A DNA stretch of 13,150 nt from DASZCR01 sp035942915 (GTDB taxonomy: Bacteria; Acidobacteriota; Blastocatellia; Pyrinomonadales; Pyrinomonadaceae). Positions 1 through 6,814 of the stretch are shown here, in pieces. Location of the stretch: NCBI GenBank assembly GCA_035942915.1, contig DASZCR010000247.1, positions 1 to 13,150 of the forward strand. The letters run 5' to 3'. The notes below the pieces were generated by a model that was not told the DNA's origin, did not search any database, and worked only from the letters and a program-made list of their open reading frames with translations. The position numbers and the translations under genes were made by a program. Within the stretch, counting starts at the first letter, position 1; every line of letters starts with the position of its first letter.

Positions 1-2910
1 CGTTTGCATGTCGCGTGTGAATTGCCGGTAGGTGGGACGCAGGCCGAGCACGCCTTCGTAGAAACGCACGACCCAGTAGCCTCTATCGGAATACTCCTCT
101 GAGAAGTAGAAGCCGAGGGCGACGCGGACACGGTCGCATTGTGGATTCGAGAGGCCGAAGCCGCCGCCGGGACATCCTTGCAAGGTGGTGAGCCAGTTTT
201 GCAGACCGATGGTGTCTGGCTCGCGGTGCAGGAAGTCCACGTAGAATTGGCGCAGGAGAAAAGGCGGCGCGTCGATGGGATTCTGCGTCGTCGGCGTCGT
301 GTCGTTATCGACGATGGTCAGAGAGGACGTGCTCTGCGCGCCGAGTGTTGCTCCCTGCGGATTGAGCAGGCGCAGGCTGGCCGTCTCCGTCCCTTCAACG
401 TAGACATCGTCGGTGATGAAGACGACGAAGCTCTTCTGCATCTCTCCGGCGGCGAAGCGCAGAGTGCCGAGCGCGGCCGCGTAGTCGCAACGCTCGCTGG
501 CCGCGCCGTTGACGGTCGCGCAATCGAGAAGACCGAACGTGTCCGAAGTCTCGTAATCGACGCGCGCAGGCTGCGACCCATCGCCCGACCGCGTAACGGT
601 GACGATTGTGCTCGCGCCTCCTTCAGCGACGTTGAAGTTGGCGGCGCTGAAGTCAAAGGTGCTCGGCGTCGGTGTCGGTGTCGGTGTCGGCACAGGAGTC
701 GGCGTCGGGGTGGGCGAAGGTGCGGGGCAGGGGTTGGCGCTGAGTGCGTCGTTCAGTTTCGTGACGAAGGCATCGCCGAAGGGAAAGCCGCCGCCGAAGG
801 TGTCTTGAAAGGCGTTCACCACAGGCAAGTCTGTCGAGTTGGTGATGCCTGCGATGTAGGCGTTGCCGGACGAGTCTAAGCCGATGCCTTGTCCGCTGTC
901 GTCTCCGTTGCCGCCGAAGTAGGTCGAGTAGATGAAGCCGGAGCCTTTCTGGTTGAACTTCGTGACGAAGGCATCGTCGCCGCCGCTGCGCGCGCATTTA
1001 AGCGCATTGATGACGGGGAAGGTGTTCGTCGAGCCGGTGGCTCCGACGACGTAGGCGCTGCCCGACGAGTCAACTTTGATGCCGAAGCCTATCTCGCCGC
1101 CCCCGCCGCCGAGATAGGTCGAATAGACGAGGAACGAGCCTGTTGCGTCGAGCTTCGTGACGTAGGCGTCCTGAAGAACAGTCGTGCCGCCGTTTGCCGG
1201 CTGCACGGCGTTGGCTGTGGGGAAGTCGATTGACTCGGTTACTCCTGTGACGTAAGCGTTGCCTGCCGCGTCCACCGCGATGGCTTCGCCATCCTCCGCC
1301 CCGCTGCCGCCGAGGAAGGTCGAATAGACGAGCACCGCCCCATCCGCGTCAATCTTCGTCACGAAGGAGTCGGCGTCGCCGCCCGCGTTCTTGGCTTGCA
1401 AGGCGTTCGCCGTCGGGAATTTGTCCGATGAGGTATCTCCTGTGAGGTAGGCGTTGCCTGAAGCGTCAACCGCGATGCCTTTGGCTATGTCAGCGCCGCT
1501 GCCGCCGAGATAGGTGGCATAGACGAAGGCCGTGCCATCCGCTTTGATTTTCAAGGCGAAGGCGTCTGTGAAGCCGCCGAAGCTGGCCTGAATGGGATTG
1601 ACCGTCGGGAAGTTGGACGAGAAGGTGCTGCCTGCGACGTAAGCGTTACCAAATGAATCGACGGCGATGGCCTCGCCAAACTCTGAACTGGTGCCGCCGA
1701 TGTATGTGGAATAGACGAGCGCCGAGCCGGTCTCATTGAGCTTCGTGACGAAGGCATCGTTCGGCGCGGCTTGAATCGCGTTTGCGAGCGGAAAGTTCGT
1801 CGAGCCGGTCAAGCCCGTCAGGTAAGCATTGCCCTCCGCATCAACGGCGATGCCTCTGGCCTCTTCGCTGCTGCTGCCGCCGAGGTAGGTCGAATAGACG
1901 AGCGCCGTGCCCTCCGCATTCAACTTCGTGACGAAGACATCCTGAGTACCGTTGAGCGTGCTTTGCACGGGATTCAGGGTGGGGAACTTGTCCGAGCGCG
2001 TGAAGCCCGTGACGTAGGCATGGCCGGAAGCATCGACGGCGATAGCTCTGGCGATTTCCGGGTTGAGGCCGCCGAGGTAAGTGGAATAGACGATAACGGG
2101 GTCGATGACAAGCGTATGTCCCGCATCGTACTCGCCGAGTGCGAAGCTGACGCGCCCTTCTGCATCTATCACGTAACCGCCTTCGACCGTGCGGCGCGCA
2201 CCCTCGACTTCCTGATAGATAACCGGCTTGAGTTGACGAATCACCTCCTCGCCCATCGTCAACAACAGGTCGCCAGATGTGTCAATCTCCACCTTGTCTG
2301 CCCCCTCGAACTCAAGACTCACAGAGCGCGCATCGCTTCCCGGCGCAACCACGAAATCGTATTCCAACTGCCGCTGGTTACCGTAATAGAGCACATCAAT
2401 GCCCGGATAGACTTCGCTGTAACGCACACGCCCGTAGGTCGGAAGATTGACGCGCCACGCGGCGGGGTCATTGCCCATGAAATAGTTGACCTTGCCCCCT
2501 AACTCATTCACGCCCTCGCCGCCCGCGCCCGCGTTCGCGCCGACGAGCTTCATCCGCAACGCTTTGGCAGGGGAGTCTGGACGAGCCTTCTCAGCGGCAT
2601 CGCGCGGAGACATGGCGAAGACCGCTTCCTGCGATGTGAGAAACAGCGTGTAGCCCGTGCCGCGCGCGAGGAAGTCAACGGAGGCGTCTGTCTGTCCGCG
2701 ATTGGCTTCAAAGCTCAACTCCACTCGTCCATAAGCTTCACGCGCCTGCTCGGTCGTCATCGGCGTTGAAGGCGACGCCTGCTGCGTCGTTGTCGTCGGT
2801 GCGTTCTGTCTGAGAGTGGCGATTAATGGGACGAGCAAGCTCAAGATGCACAACAGCAGGACTAAAGTTATGCTCAGGCGTTGGTGGGTGCGAGTGTTGG
2901 CGGATTTCAT
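1..2910 (-). CDS. Exported SBBP-repeat / Calx-beta / DUF4214-like protein, C-terminus cut by window edge
   Basis: Open frame of 970 codons from ATG at 2910 to the left edge, with no in-frame stop on codon-by-codon reading; the 3' end lies outside. GGGAGG sits a few bases upstream of the ATG. Order of parts: a basic start, then a hydrophobic signal or anchor segment at about residues 11-32; a DUF7948-type domain at about 66-271 (begins FEANRGQTD, ends near LVIDP); seven SBBP repeats at about 272-690, each with a VYSTYLGG-like turn and an AVDxxGNAYVTG-like strand; a Pro-Thr linker at about 728-750; a Calx-beta domain at about 751-850 (FNVAEGG, then ITDDVYVEGTE, ending LTIVDND); and a DUF4214-like helical segment from about 864 (LLRQFYVDFLHREPD). 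SBBP repeats are predicted to form a beta-propeller and Calx-beta folds occur in surface and adhesion proteins, so an extracellular or surface binding role is likely; substrate unknown. Domain calls are from motif recognition, not a search. Confidence 0.9.
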   Translation of the reverse strand, partial: MKSANTRTHQRLSITLVLLLCILSLLVPLIATLRQNAPTTTTQQASPSTPMTTEQAREAYGRVELSFEANRGQTDASVDFLARGTGYTLFLTSQEAVFAMSPRDAAEKARPDSPAKALRMKLVGANAGAGGEGVNELGGKVNYFMGNDPAAWRVNLPTYGRVRYSEVYPGIDVLYYGNQRQLEYDFVVAPGSDARSVSLEFEGADKVEIDTSGDLLLTMGEEVIRQLKPVIYQEVEGARRTVEGGYVIDAEGRVSFALGEYDAGHTLVIDPVIVYSTYLGGLNPEIARAIAVDASGHAYVTGFTRSDKFPTLNPVQSTLNGTQDVFVTKLNAEGTALVYSTYLGGSSSEEARGIAVDAEGNAYLTGLTGSTNFPLANAIQAAPNDAFVTKLNETGSALVYSTYIGGTSSEFGEAIAVDSFGNAYVAGSTFSSNFPTVNPIQASFGGFTDAFALKIKADGTAFVYATYLGGSGADIAKGIAVDASGNAYLTGDTSSDKFPTANALQAKNAGGDADSFVTKIDADGAVLVYSTFLGGSGAEDGEAIAVDAAGNAYVTGVTESIDFPTANAVQPANGGTTVLQDAYVTKLDATGSFLVYSTYLGGGGGEIGFGIKVDSSGSAYVVGATGSTNTFPVINALKCARSGGDDAFVTKFNQKGSGFIYSTYFGGNGDDSGQGIGLDSSGNAYIAGITNSTDLPVVNAFQDTFGGGFPFGDAFVTKLNDALSANPCPAPSPTPTPTPVPTPTPTPTPSTFDFSAANFNVAEGGASTIVTVTRSGDGSQPARVDYETSDTFGLLDCATVNGAASERCDYAAALGTLRFAAGEMQKSFVVFITDDVYVEGTETASLRLLNPQGATLGAQSTSSLTIVDNDTTPTTQNPIDAPPFLLRQFYVDFLHREPDTIGLQNWLTTLQGCPGGGFGLSNPQCDRVRVALGFYFSEEYSDRGYWVVRFYEGVLGLRPTYRQFTRDMQT
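661..720 (-). repeat. Pro-Thr linker coded by a degenerate hexanucleotide repeat
   Basis: On the plus strand the hexamer cggtgt occurs three times in a row from 670 and continues in degenerate form across the 60 bp. Read on the minus strand it gives alternating Pro-Thr (PTPTPTPVPTPT type) at residues 731-750. Such linkers separate extracellular domains, here the SBBP propeller and the Calx-beta domain. Hexamer repeats can change unit number by slippage without breaking frame, so linker length may vary between strains. Confidence 0.8.
841..2097 (-). repeat. Seven tandem SBBP repeat units inside the exported protein gene
   Basis: Seven degenerate in-frame repeats begin at about residues 272, 336, 397, 461, 526, 593 and 659, a period of 61-67 residues (about 183-201 bp). 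Each has an aromatic-Ser-Thr-Tyr-x-Gly-Gly turn, a hydrophobic-Val-Asp-x-x-Gly-Asn-Ala-Tyr strand, a Thr-x-S/T-x-x-F-P segment and an Asp-AFVTKL-like strand. The spacing varies, and repeat 6 has five consecutive glycines. The number fits a single propeller-like fold. Coding frame is kept throughout. Confidence 0.9.
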
Positions 2911-2954
2911 GCGACCTCCCGGCGAGATATGTGGATAGGGCAAAAAGGCATCAC

Positions 2955-2983
2955 ACAATAGATTGATTTCTCGTCAGCGTAAA
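2955..2983 (-). promoter_or_regulatory. Candidate sigma70-like promoter for the SBBP gene
   Basis: On the minus strand TTTACG (2983-2978) and TATTGT (2960-2955) are 17 bp apart, each matching 4 of 6 consensus bases. Transcription would start near 2948, leaving a leader of roughly 38 bases before the ATG at 2910. The surrounding 2940-3165 stretch is visibly AT-richer than the genes. Judged by eye only. Confidence 0.4.
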
Positions 2984-3166
2984 GATTATTTCGGACAATT
3001 TTGCTGTGGAAGCATTAATTGCAGGGGAAGCCATGAATTAACGTGCGAGTGCGGAAGGCACTTTGAAGGCTGGATAACGGGCGGACAAATACGGCACAAT
3101 ACTCTCCAATTATTTGTTAGAGAAACTTCACCGGAGAAAGCAAAATATCTTATCGGGAGGCCAACA

Positions 3167-3646
3167 ATGCACGGCAGAGTGCTCATCCTCTTAACGCTCA
3201 TCGTCACCGCAGGCGTCCTCGCGCCTGCATACCGCGCGCAGCAATCAAACCTCTCCAAAGCCGAGCAGGAAGTGAGGAAACTCGAACGCGAATGGCTCGA
3301 TGCTTACGAGCAGAATAACGCCGAAGCGATGGAGCGCATTGTGGCCGACGACTTCACCATCACCTTTCCGAACGGCGCGATACAGACCAAGCCGCAGTTG
3401 ATGAAGATGATTAAGGCTCCGCGTCGCGCCGGTCAGCCCCGCATGAGGTTCTTGACAGAGGACGTGCAATCTCGCGCCTACGGAGATACGGTAATCCTGA
3501 TTGGGCGAGTCGTCACGGAATACGAGCGCGACGGTAAGACGGTCAGAGAGCAGTCGAGATATACAGACACGTATGTGCAGAGGCAGGGGCGCTGGCAAGT
3601 AGTCGCATCGCATTTATCTAACGTCGAGGAAGCAAAGAAGCCCTGA
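3167..3646 (+). CDS. Secreted DUF4440 / SnoaL-like (NTF2 fold) protein
   Basis: 159 residues. ATG at 3167 is chosen because GGGAGG (3155-3160) is 6 bases upstream and a signal peptide follows directly (residues 1-24, hydrophobic LILLTLIVTAGVLAP, probable cleavage after AYRA). The open frame extends upstream to 2963, but that part is AT-rich with no ribosome site and lies across the divergent promoter region. Mature part: EVRKLEREWLDAYEQNNAE, then ERIVADDFTITFPNG, then TYVQRQGRWQVVASH, the usual DUF4440 pattern of an N-terminal helix pair, a sheet, and a final Gly-x-Trp-x-hydrophobic strand. NTF2-fold proteins bind small ligands or act as small enzymes; no specific reaction can be assigned. 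Divergent from the SBBP gene with 256 bp between start codons. Confidence 0.85.
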   Translation: MHGRVLILLTLIVTAGVLAPAYRAQQSNLSKAEQEVRKLEREWLDAYEQNNAEAMERIVADDFTITFPNGAIQTKPQLMKMIKAPRRAGQPRMRFLTEDVQSRAYGDTVILIGRVVTEYERDGKTVREQSRYTDTYVQRQGRWQVVASHLSNVEEAKKP

Positions 3647-3691
3647 GTGGAAGAGCGAACCGTGTGCGGCGCGGTCGGTGGCCGATTCTCT

Positions 3692-3721
3692 TTGAACCAA
3701 ACTGTCTGAGCTTCGTACATT
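3692..3721 (+). promoter_or_regulatory. Candidate sigma70-like promoter for the zinc-ribbon gene
   Basis: TTGAAC (3692-3697) and TACATT (3716-3721) are 18 bp apart, 4 of 6 consensus matches each. The start point would be near 3728, giving a leader of about 30 bases to the ATG at 3759. It overlaps the TTG at 3720 that would otherwise be an alternative start, which supports the later ATG. Confidence 0.35.
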
Positions 3722-3758
3722 GGCAGTATCGAGCGATTCTGCCGGAGGAATTAAACCT

Positions 3759-4319
3759 ATGTTCTGCCCGAAATGCGGGAGAGATGATGCCCAGCCACAC
3801 AAGTTCTGCCCGACCTGCGGAACCAATCTCGACGTGGTTACCCTTGCCCTCACAACGAGCGACGACAGTCTCACCACCAGAGCCAACAAGCACCTCGACC
3901 GCTCCGTCGCGCGCTACGCAGACCACTTCTTCGACAATGCTCCGATAAAGGCTCGTGAGGGCGGCATCGGCAATTCATGGAGACTCGTCGGGCAAGGGGT
4001 GCTGACTTTCCTGCTCGACATCATGCTGCTCCCTTTGATGTTCTTTTTCCTGCCCTTCAGGGTGTTGCTGCTGGCGTTGTATACGCCTCTCGGCTTGCTG
4101 CAAGAGCGTAGCGAGCGCAAGCGCAAGCGTGTGCTCTCGGTTGAAGGGACGAGGGAATCGTCGAAGCGCGGGCTGCTCGAACCGGGAGGTTGGCGGGTCG
4201 ATTCGGTTGGCAGCGTGACGGAAAACACGACCGTGCATTTAGCGCCTGCCGAATCCACAGGAGAGCGCATCAACACTTCGGAGTCGCTGCCCGGTAAGCC
4301 GCGCATCACATCCAGATAA
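3759..4319 (+). CDS. N-terminal zinc-ribbon membrane protein of unknown function
   Basis: 186 residues. ATG at 3759 is preferred over the in-frame TTG at 3720: GGAGG (3744-3748) lies 10 bases upstream and the protein then opens straight into its zinc ribbon. Four cysteines, C3, C6, C17 and C20, are set as CPKC and CPTC, the pattern of the short zinc-ribbon domains at the N-terminus of many bacterial membrane proteins. A polar stretch (25-75) follows, then a long hydrophobic region (about 76-112, possibly one long or two closely paired membrane helices), a very basic segment (116-125, RSERKRKR) and a polar tail of about 60 residues. By the positive-inside rule the basic segment and ribbon probably face the cytoplasm. 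I do not recognise a named family. It lies 112 bp after the DUF4440 stop codon on the same strand. Confidence 0.85.
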   Translation: MFCPKCGRDDAQPHKFCPTCGTNLDVVTLALTTSDDSLTTRANKHLDRSVARYADHFFDNAPIKAREGGIGNSWRLVGQGVLTFLLDIMLLPLMFFFLPFRVLLLALYTPLGLLQERSERKRKRVLSVEGTRESSKRGLLEPGGWRVDSVGSVTENTTVHLAPAESTGERINTSESLPGKPRITSR

Positions 4320-4469
4320 GTTCGGACTCCCGTCTCTCTCACACGTTCATCAGAGAGCCTCTTTCGTTTCGACGTTACAACTCGGCGCGATACGCGTCTG
4401 ACGAAATCGGCTCTCTCATTTCATACACACACCCGCTCTCTCCCTGTCCGCACTCACACCACAGCCAGC

Positions 4470-4898
4470 TTACTTATCGACCGTAATCGAGAGCGAGACG
4501 GTCGAGGGTTGTGTGCTCGTGTTTCTCGCGCAGGTGCGGAAGGTGGCCGGGAAGAGGGAGGGGAAGAATGAAGGGGGAAACGACGGCGGCGCGCTAACCG
4601 TGGTGGAATAGCTCATGACAGGATAGGTGCCGCTGTTGCTTATCTCAGAAAACTCCGGGTCTGTGTCGCGCTTGAGCAGAAACAGGAACTTCACGGGCGC
4701 TCCGGCCAGCACGTAGTCTTCGACCGAAGCATTTCTCTCCGCCCTCGTCGGATGCGTGAGGCATCGGCGCTCGCCGGGTGCGACATCGAAGACGGCACTG
4801 ACGGTGTTGGTTTGCGCCGCGACGTGCGCCCCGGCAGCCCCGGCGGCGAGCACGACGAACGCGATGACGACTAACTTCTGGCTCAGGTTCTTAATCAT
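4470..4898 (-). CDS. Small secreted protein of unknown function
   Basis: 142 residues from ATG at 4898, with a purine-rich GGAAG about 7 bases upstream. A clear signal peptide covers residues 1-28 (basic MIKNLSQK, hydrophobic VVIAFVVLAAGAAG, likely cleavage after HVAA). The mature part is beta-rich with exactly two cysteines (C46 and C123), which could form one disulfide. Residues 104-120 are low-complexity Pro/Phe/Ser, encoded by a polypurine tract on the plus strand. The end (STVSLSITVDK) looks like a closing beta strand. No family recognised. It is convergent with the zinc-ribbon gene (150 bp between stops) and divergent from the gene at 5274. Confidence 0.75.
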   Translation of the reverse strand: MIKNLSQKLVVIAFVVLAAGAAGAHVAAQTNTVSAVFDVAPGERRCLTHPTRAERNASVEDYVLAGAPVKFLFLLKRDTDPEFSEISNSGTYPVMSYSTTVSAPPSFPPSFFPSLFPATFRTCARNTSTQPSTVSLSITVDK

Positions 4899-5007
4899 CT
4901 GGAATCTTCCTTTCGTCTGAATGATAGAGATTGAGTTTGAGATGGCTCTGTCGGCGTGAGCCGAGCCGCACTCCCGTCCGCACGCGAGACGCGAGCCTGT
5001 TGATGCA

Positions 5008-5057
5008 CTTGTCGCTGACGCGGAAGGGATGCGAGGTCTTCCGCGTCAGCGAGCAAG
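5008..5057. repeat. Long nearly perfect inverted repeat (hairpin)
   Basis: TCGCTGACGCGGAAG (5012-5026) and its exact reverse complement CTTCCGCGTCAGCGA (5038-5052) flank an 11-base loop. With a single bulged G at 5053, pairing continues through CTTG (5008-5011) and CAAG (5054-5057), giving about 19 base pairs. Neither side carries a T-run, and both neighbouring genes point away, so an intrinsic terminator is unlikely. Possibilities are an extragenic palindrome, an operator, or the core of a structured RNA. Confidence 0.85.
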
Positions 5058-5085
5058 ATACGCGGGGCGCTGCGCGTTCGGATTG

Positions 5086-5109
5086 CTCACGCACGCGCTT
5101 GTTCGTGAG
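5086..5109. repeat. Short inverted repeat next to the large hairpin
   Basis: CTCACG (5086-5091) and CGTGAG (5104-5109) are exact reverse complements around a 12-base loop, 28 bases after the larger hairpin. On its own a 6-bp stem is common in GC-rich DNA. It is listed because the two stems may be part of one structured element. Confidence 0.45.
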
Positions 5110-5178
5110 GAGCACGCGCGCGCATCTGCTCGGACTTCAGTTGAACGTTTCTCTCTCAAGTTGTGCCGCCGGGCTTCG

Positions 5179-5187
5179 TGATATGCT
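5179..5187 (+). promoter_or_regulatory. Possible extended -10 element for the gene at 5274
   Basis: TG, one base, then TATGCT reads as an extended -10 (TGnTATnnT). TTGTGC starts 21 bases before the TATGCT hexamer, a 15-bp spacer that is short for a -35. The leader would be about 80 bases. Weak evidence, by eye. Confidence 0.25.
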
Positions 5188-5273
5188 GAGCGCGGCGTGG
5201 CGAGAGTTGAATGATTGGTGTCGGCCGTGAACAACTCATGGAGCCGGGGCGCAGGTCTCAGGAGCTTATTGCG

Positions 5274-6008
5274 ATGGAAACCAAACTGGAAAGGGAAGTC
5301 CGTTTTTTGAAGGCTTACGCCGTCATCGCCACGCTGCTCTGTGCTGTCTTTCTCCTCTCGGCTTTTGCCTTCCAAAACAGAAAACAGAGGTTTGAGGAGA
5401 TTGATGTCGAGCGCATCAACATCATCGAGAAAGACGGCAAGCTGAAGATGGTTATCTCCAACAGGGAACGGCAGAGTCCTGTGATTGTTGACGGTAAAAC
5501 AATCAAGCAGGAAGGCAGCCGCTCGCCGGGCATGATTTTCTTCAACGAGAGGGGCGACGAAATCGGCGGCCTGCTCTTCAGAGGCAATACCGGCGAAGGG
5601 CAGCTCAGTTCTTTAACGTTTGATAAGTTTCGCGGCGACCAGACCATCGCCTTCCAACATCTGGAAAACAGCAACGGCGATTATTTCGCCGGTCTGACAT
5701 TTAACGACATCAATCTTCCGACCACCGAACTGTTGGCGAAAATGGATGCGCTCAAACAGTTGCCGAATGAAGCGGCGAGAAACGCGGCGCTCCGGGAGAT
5801 GAGAGAGCGCGGCGAGCTTTTCACCAATCGTCTGGCCGTCGGGAGAGGGCGCGATAAAGCGGCTTTTATGAACTTCAACGATGCCAGAGGAAGGGCGCGC
5901 ATCAAGATATCTGTGGCGGCCGACGGAACTGCGAAGATTGATTTTTTGGACGAGACGGGCAAAGTCACATACACTCTGCCTGAAGCCAAGAGAACGGATG
6001 CCAAGTGA
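5274..6008 (+). CDS. Single-pass membrane-anchored, beta-rich conserved hypothetical protein
   Basis: 244 residues. ATG at 5274 is chosen: AGGAG (5260-5264) is 9 bases upstream, and the charged start METKLEREVRFLK leads straight into one membrane helix (about 13-33). The frame is open back to 5211 but without a ribosome site. The rest should lie outside the cytoplasm and is full of short strands joined by Asp-Gly or Asn-Glu-Arg-Gly turns (ERINIIEKDGKLKMVISN, MIFFNERGDEIGGLLFRG, then near the end MNFNDARGRARIKISVAADG and IDFLDETGKV). A charged helical insert lies at about 152-183. I know this pattern only as an unnamed family in soil bacteria, so no function is given. The next gene follows after 173 bp on the same strand. 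Confidence 0.8.
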   Translation: METKLEREVRFLKAYAVIATLLCAVFLLSAFAFQNRKQRFEEIDVERINIIEKDGKLKMVISNRERQSPVIVDGKTIKQEGSRSPGMIFFNERGDEIGGLLFRGNTGEGQLSSLTFDKFRGDQTIAFQHLENSNGDYFAGLTFNDINLPTTELLAKMDALKQLPNEAARNAALREMRERGELFTNRLAVGRGRDKAAFMNFNDARGRARIKISVAADGTAKIDFLDETGKVTYTLPEAKRTDAK

Positions 6009-6181
6009 CCAACCGGCGACGCGCTGACGCGCCGCTCCACAGACGATTCAGACAGACCCTCGATGAGCCTTCCTTCGATGTCGCCTCCTGCGACGTTCGC
6101 CTGCACGACACCGACGCGGCGCACGTTGCTTGCAGTGTCAGGCGGCGCGTCCGGCCGCCGCTACTTTGAGGAGATTCTCCC

Positions 6182-6763
6182 ATGTCTTCCACATTCGCAG
6201 CCACGAACGTCTCCGATGATTCCGTCTTGTTGACGACGCTCCTCGTCCTGATTGGGCTGGTCGCGCTGGTCGGGCAGAAAGCCGGGGCGCAGGATGTCGA
6301 GTTGAATCCGCAGGCGGGCTATCAACGCCCGATGCTGGCTTTAGAGTTGCACGCAGGGGAGGCGCCGCAGATATTCAAGTCGTGGGATAGGGCGACGAAG
6401 GACAGGCTGCGGACGGCTGTGCTCTGGGATTACCTCTTCATCTTCATCTACCCTGCGGCGTTTGCTGCCGGCTGCTTTATCGCCGCGAGGTTTTTGGACA
6501 GCAGGGGAATCATGCCGTTTAAGTACGGCCTGATTATCATCTTCCTTCAACTGTTGGCGGCCGTGCTCGACTCAGTGGAGAACTACGCGCTCTTGCAGGT
6601 GCTAGGTGAAACGATACGAAGCCCCTGGCCGCAGGTGGCGAGGTGGTCTGCGATAGCGAAGTTTGTGCTTATCGCTGTGGGAGCGATTTATGCGTTACTC
6701 ATCGGCGGCGGGACGTGGCTCTTCCTGCTCGTCAGAAATCTCTTCGTCGGCAAGGCTGTCTGA
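6182..6763 (+). CDS. Four-helix integral membrane protein of unknown function
   Basis: 193 residues from ATG at 6182; GAGGAG (6168-6173) is 8 bases upstream. The bases just after that ribosome site can pair back on it (GGAG, ATT, CTCC at 6170-6180), a small stem that could modulate translation. Hydrophobic segments are at about 14-32, 80-101, 114-131 and 157-185. Between the first two is a loop of about 45 residues that holds a likely helix (FKSWDRATKDRLRTAVLWDY). The third helix ends in LDSVENYALLQVL; an acidic D-x-x-E-N-x-A-L-L motif recurs in an unnamed family of small bacterial membrane proteins, as I remember it. No catalytic motif is visible. It is convergent with the CheB-like gene, 51 bp between stop codons. 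Confidence 0.8.
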   Translation: MSSTFAATNVSDDSVLLTTLLVLIGLVALVGQKAGAQDVELNPQAGYQRPMLALELHAGEAPQIFKSWDRATKDRLRTAVLWDYLFIFIYPAAFAAGCFIAARFLDSRGIMPFKYGLIIIFLQLLAAVLDSVENYALLQVLGETIRSPWPQVARWSAIAKFVLIAVGAIYALLIGGGTWLFLLVRNLFVGKAV

Positions 6764-6814
6764 AATTGTCGTCAGACGCGCTCCGGCATTGAGAGCGTTG
6801 TGCGGGCGGATGCG

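Larger units (their letters stand above)
4899..5273. other. 375-bp gene-free divergent region with strong inverted repeats
   Basis: Separates the minus-strand secreted protein from the plus-strand anchored protein. I see no credible gene here: the short open frames overlap on both strands and lack ribosome sites or protein-like composition. It holds the large inverted repeat at 5008-5057, a smaller one at 5086-5109 and a weak extended -10 at 5179-5187. Both neighbours read away from it, so it must contain promoters for both, and terminators are not expected. Confidence 0.6.

Noticed and set aside
139..879. Plus-strand open frame of 246 codons, and similar plus-strand frames to 2502
   Set aside because: They lie antisense to the continuous minus-strand SBBP/Calx-beta frame, have Arg/Ala-rich composition typical of the complement of GC-rich codons, and show no ribosome site or domain.
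841..2097. Regular ~190-bp repetition considered as a CRISPR or mobile-element array
   Set aside because: Units are diverged, in frame and encode SBBP protein repeats; there are no conserved short repeats with unique spacers.
3057..3071. Possible sigma54-type site (GG, ten bases, GC) before the DUF4440 gene
   Set aside because: GGCAC and GCT match, but the TT before the -12 GC is AG here. A GG-N10-GC pair is common by chance and no enhancer-binding regulator is nearby.
2963..3166. Upstream extension of the DUF4440 frame with several cysteines
   Set aside because: AT-rich, unlike the coding style downstream, overlaps the candidate promoter of the divergent gene, and would bury the signal peptide. 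The ATG at 3167 has a proper ribosome site.
4334..4364. CTCTC / GAGAG stem after the zinc-ribbon gene as a terminator
   Set aside because: Only 5-6 base pairs with a long loop and a broken T-rich tail; not convincing.
6758..6777. GTCTGA / TCAGAC hairpin at the convergent junction as a bidirectional terminator
   Set aside because: Six base pairs, an 8-base loop, overlaps a stop codon and is not followed by a T-run on either strand. Position is suggestive but the structure is weak.
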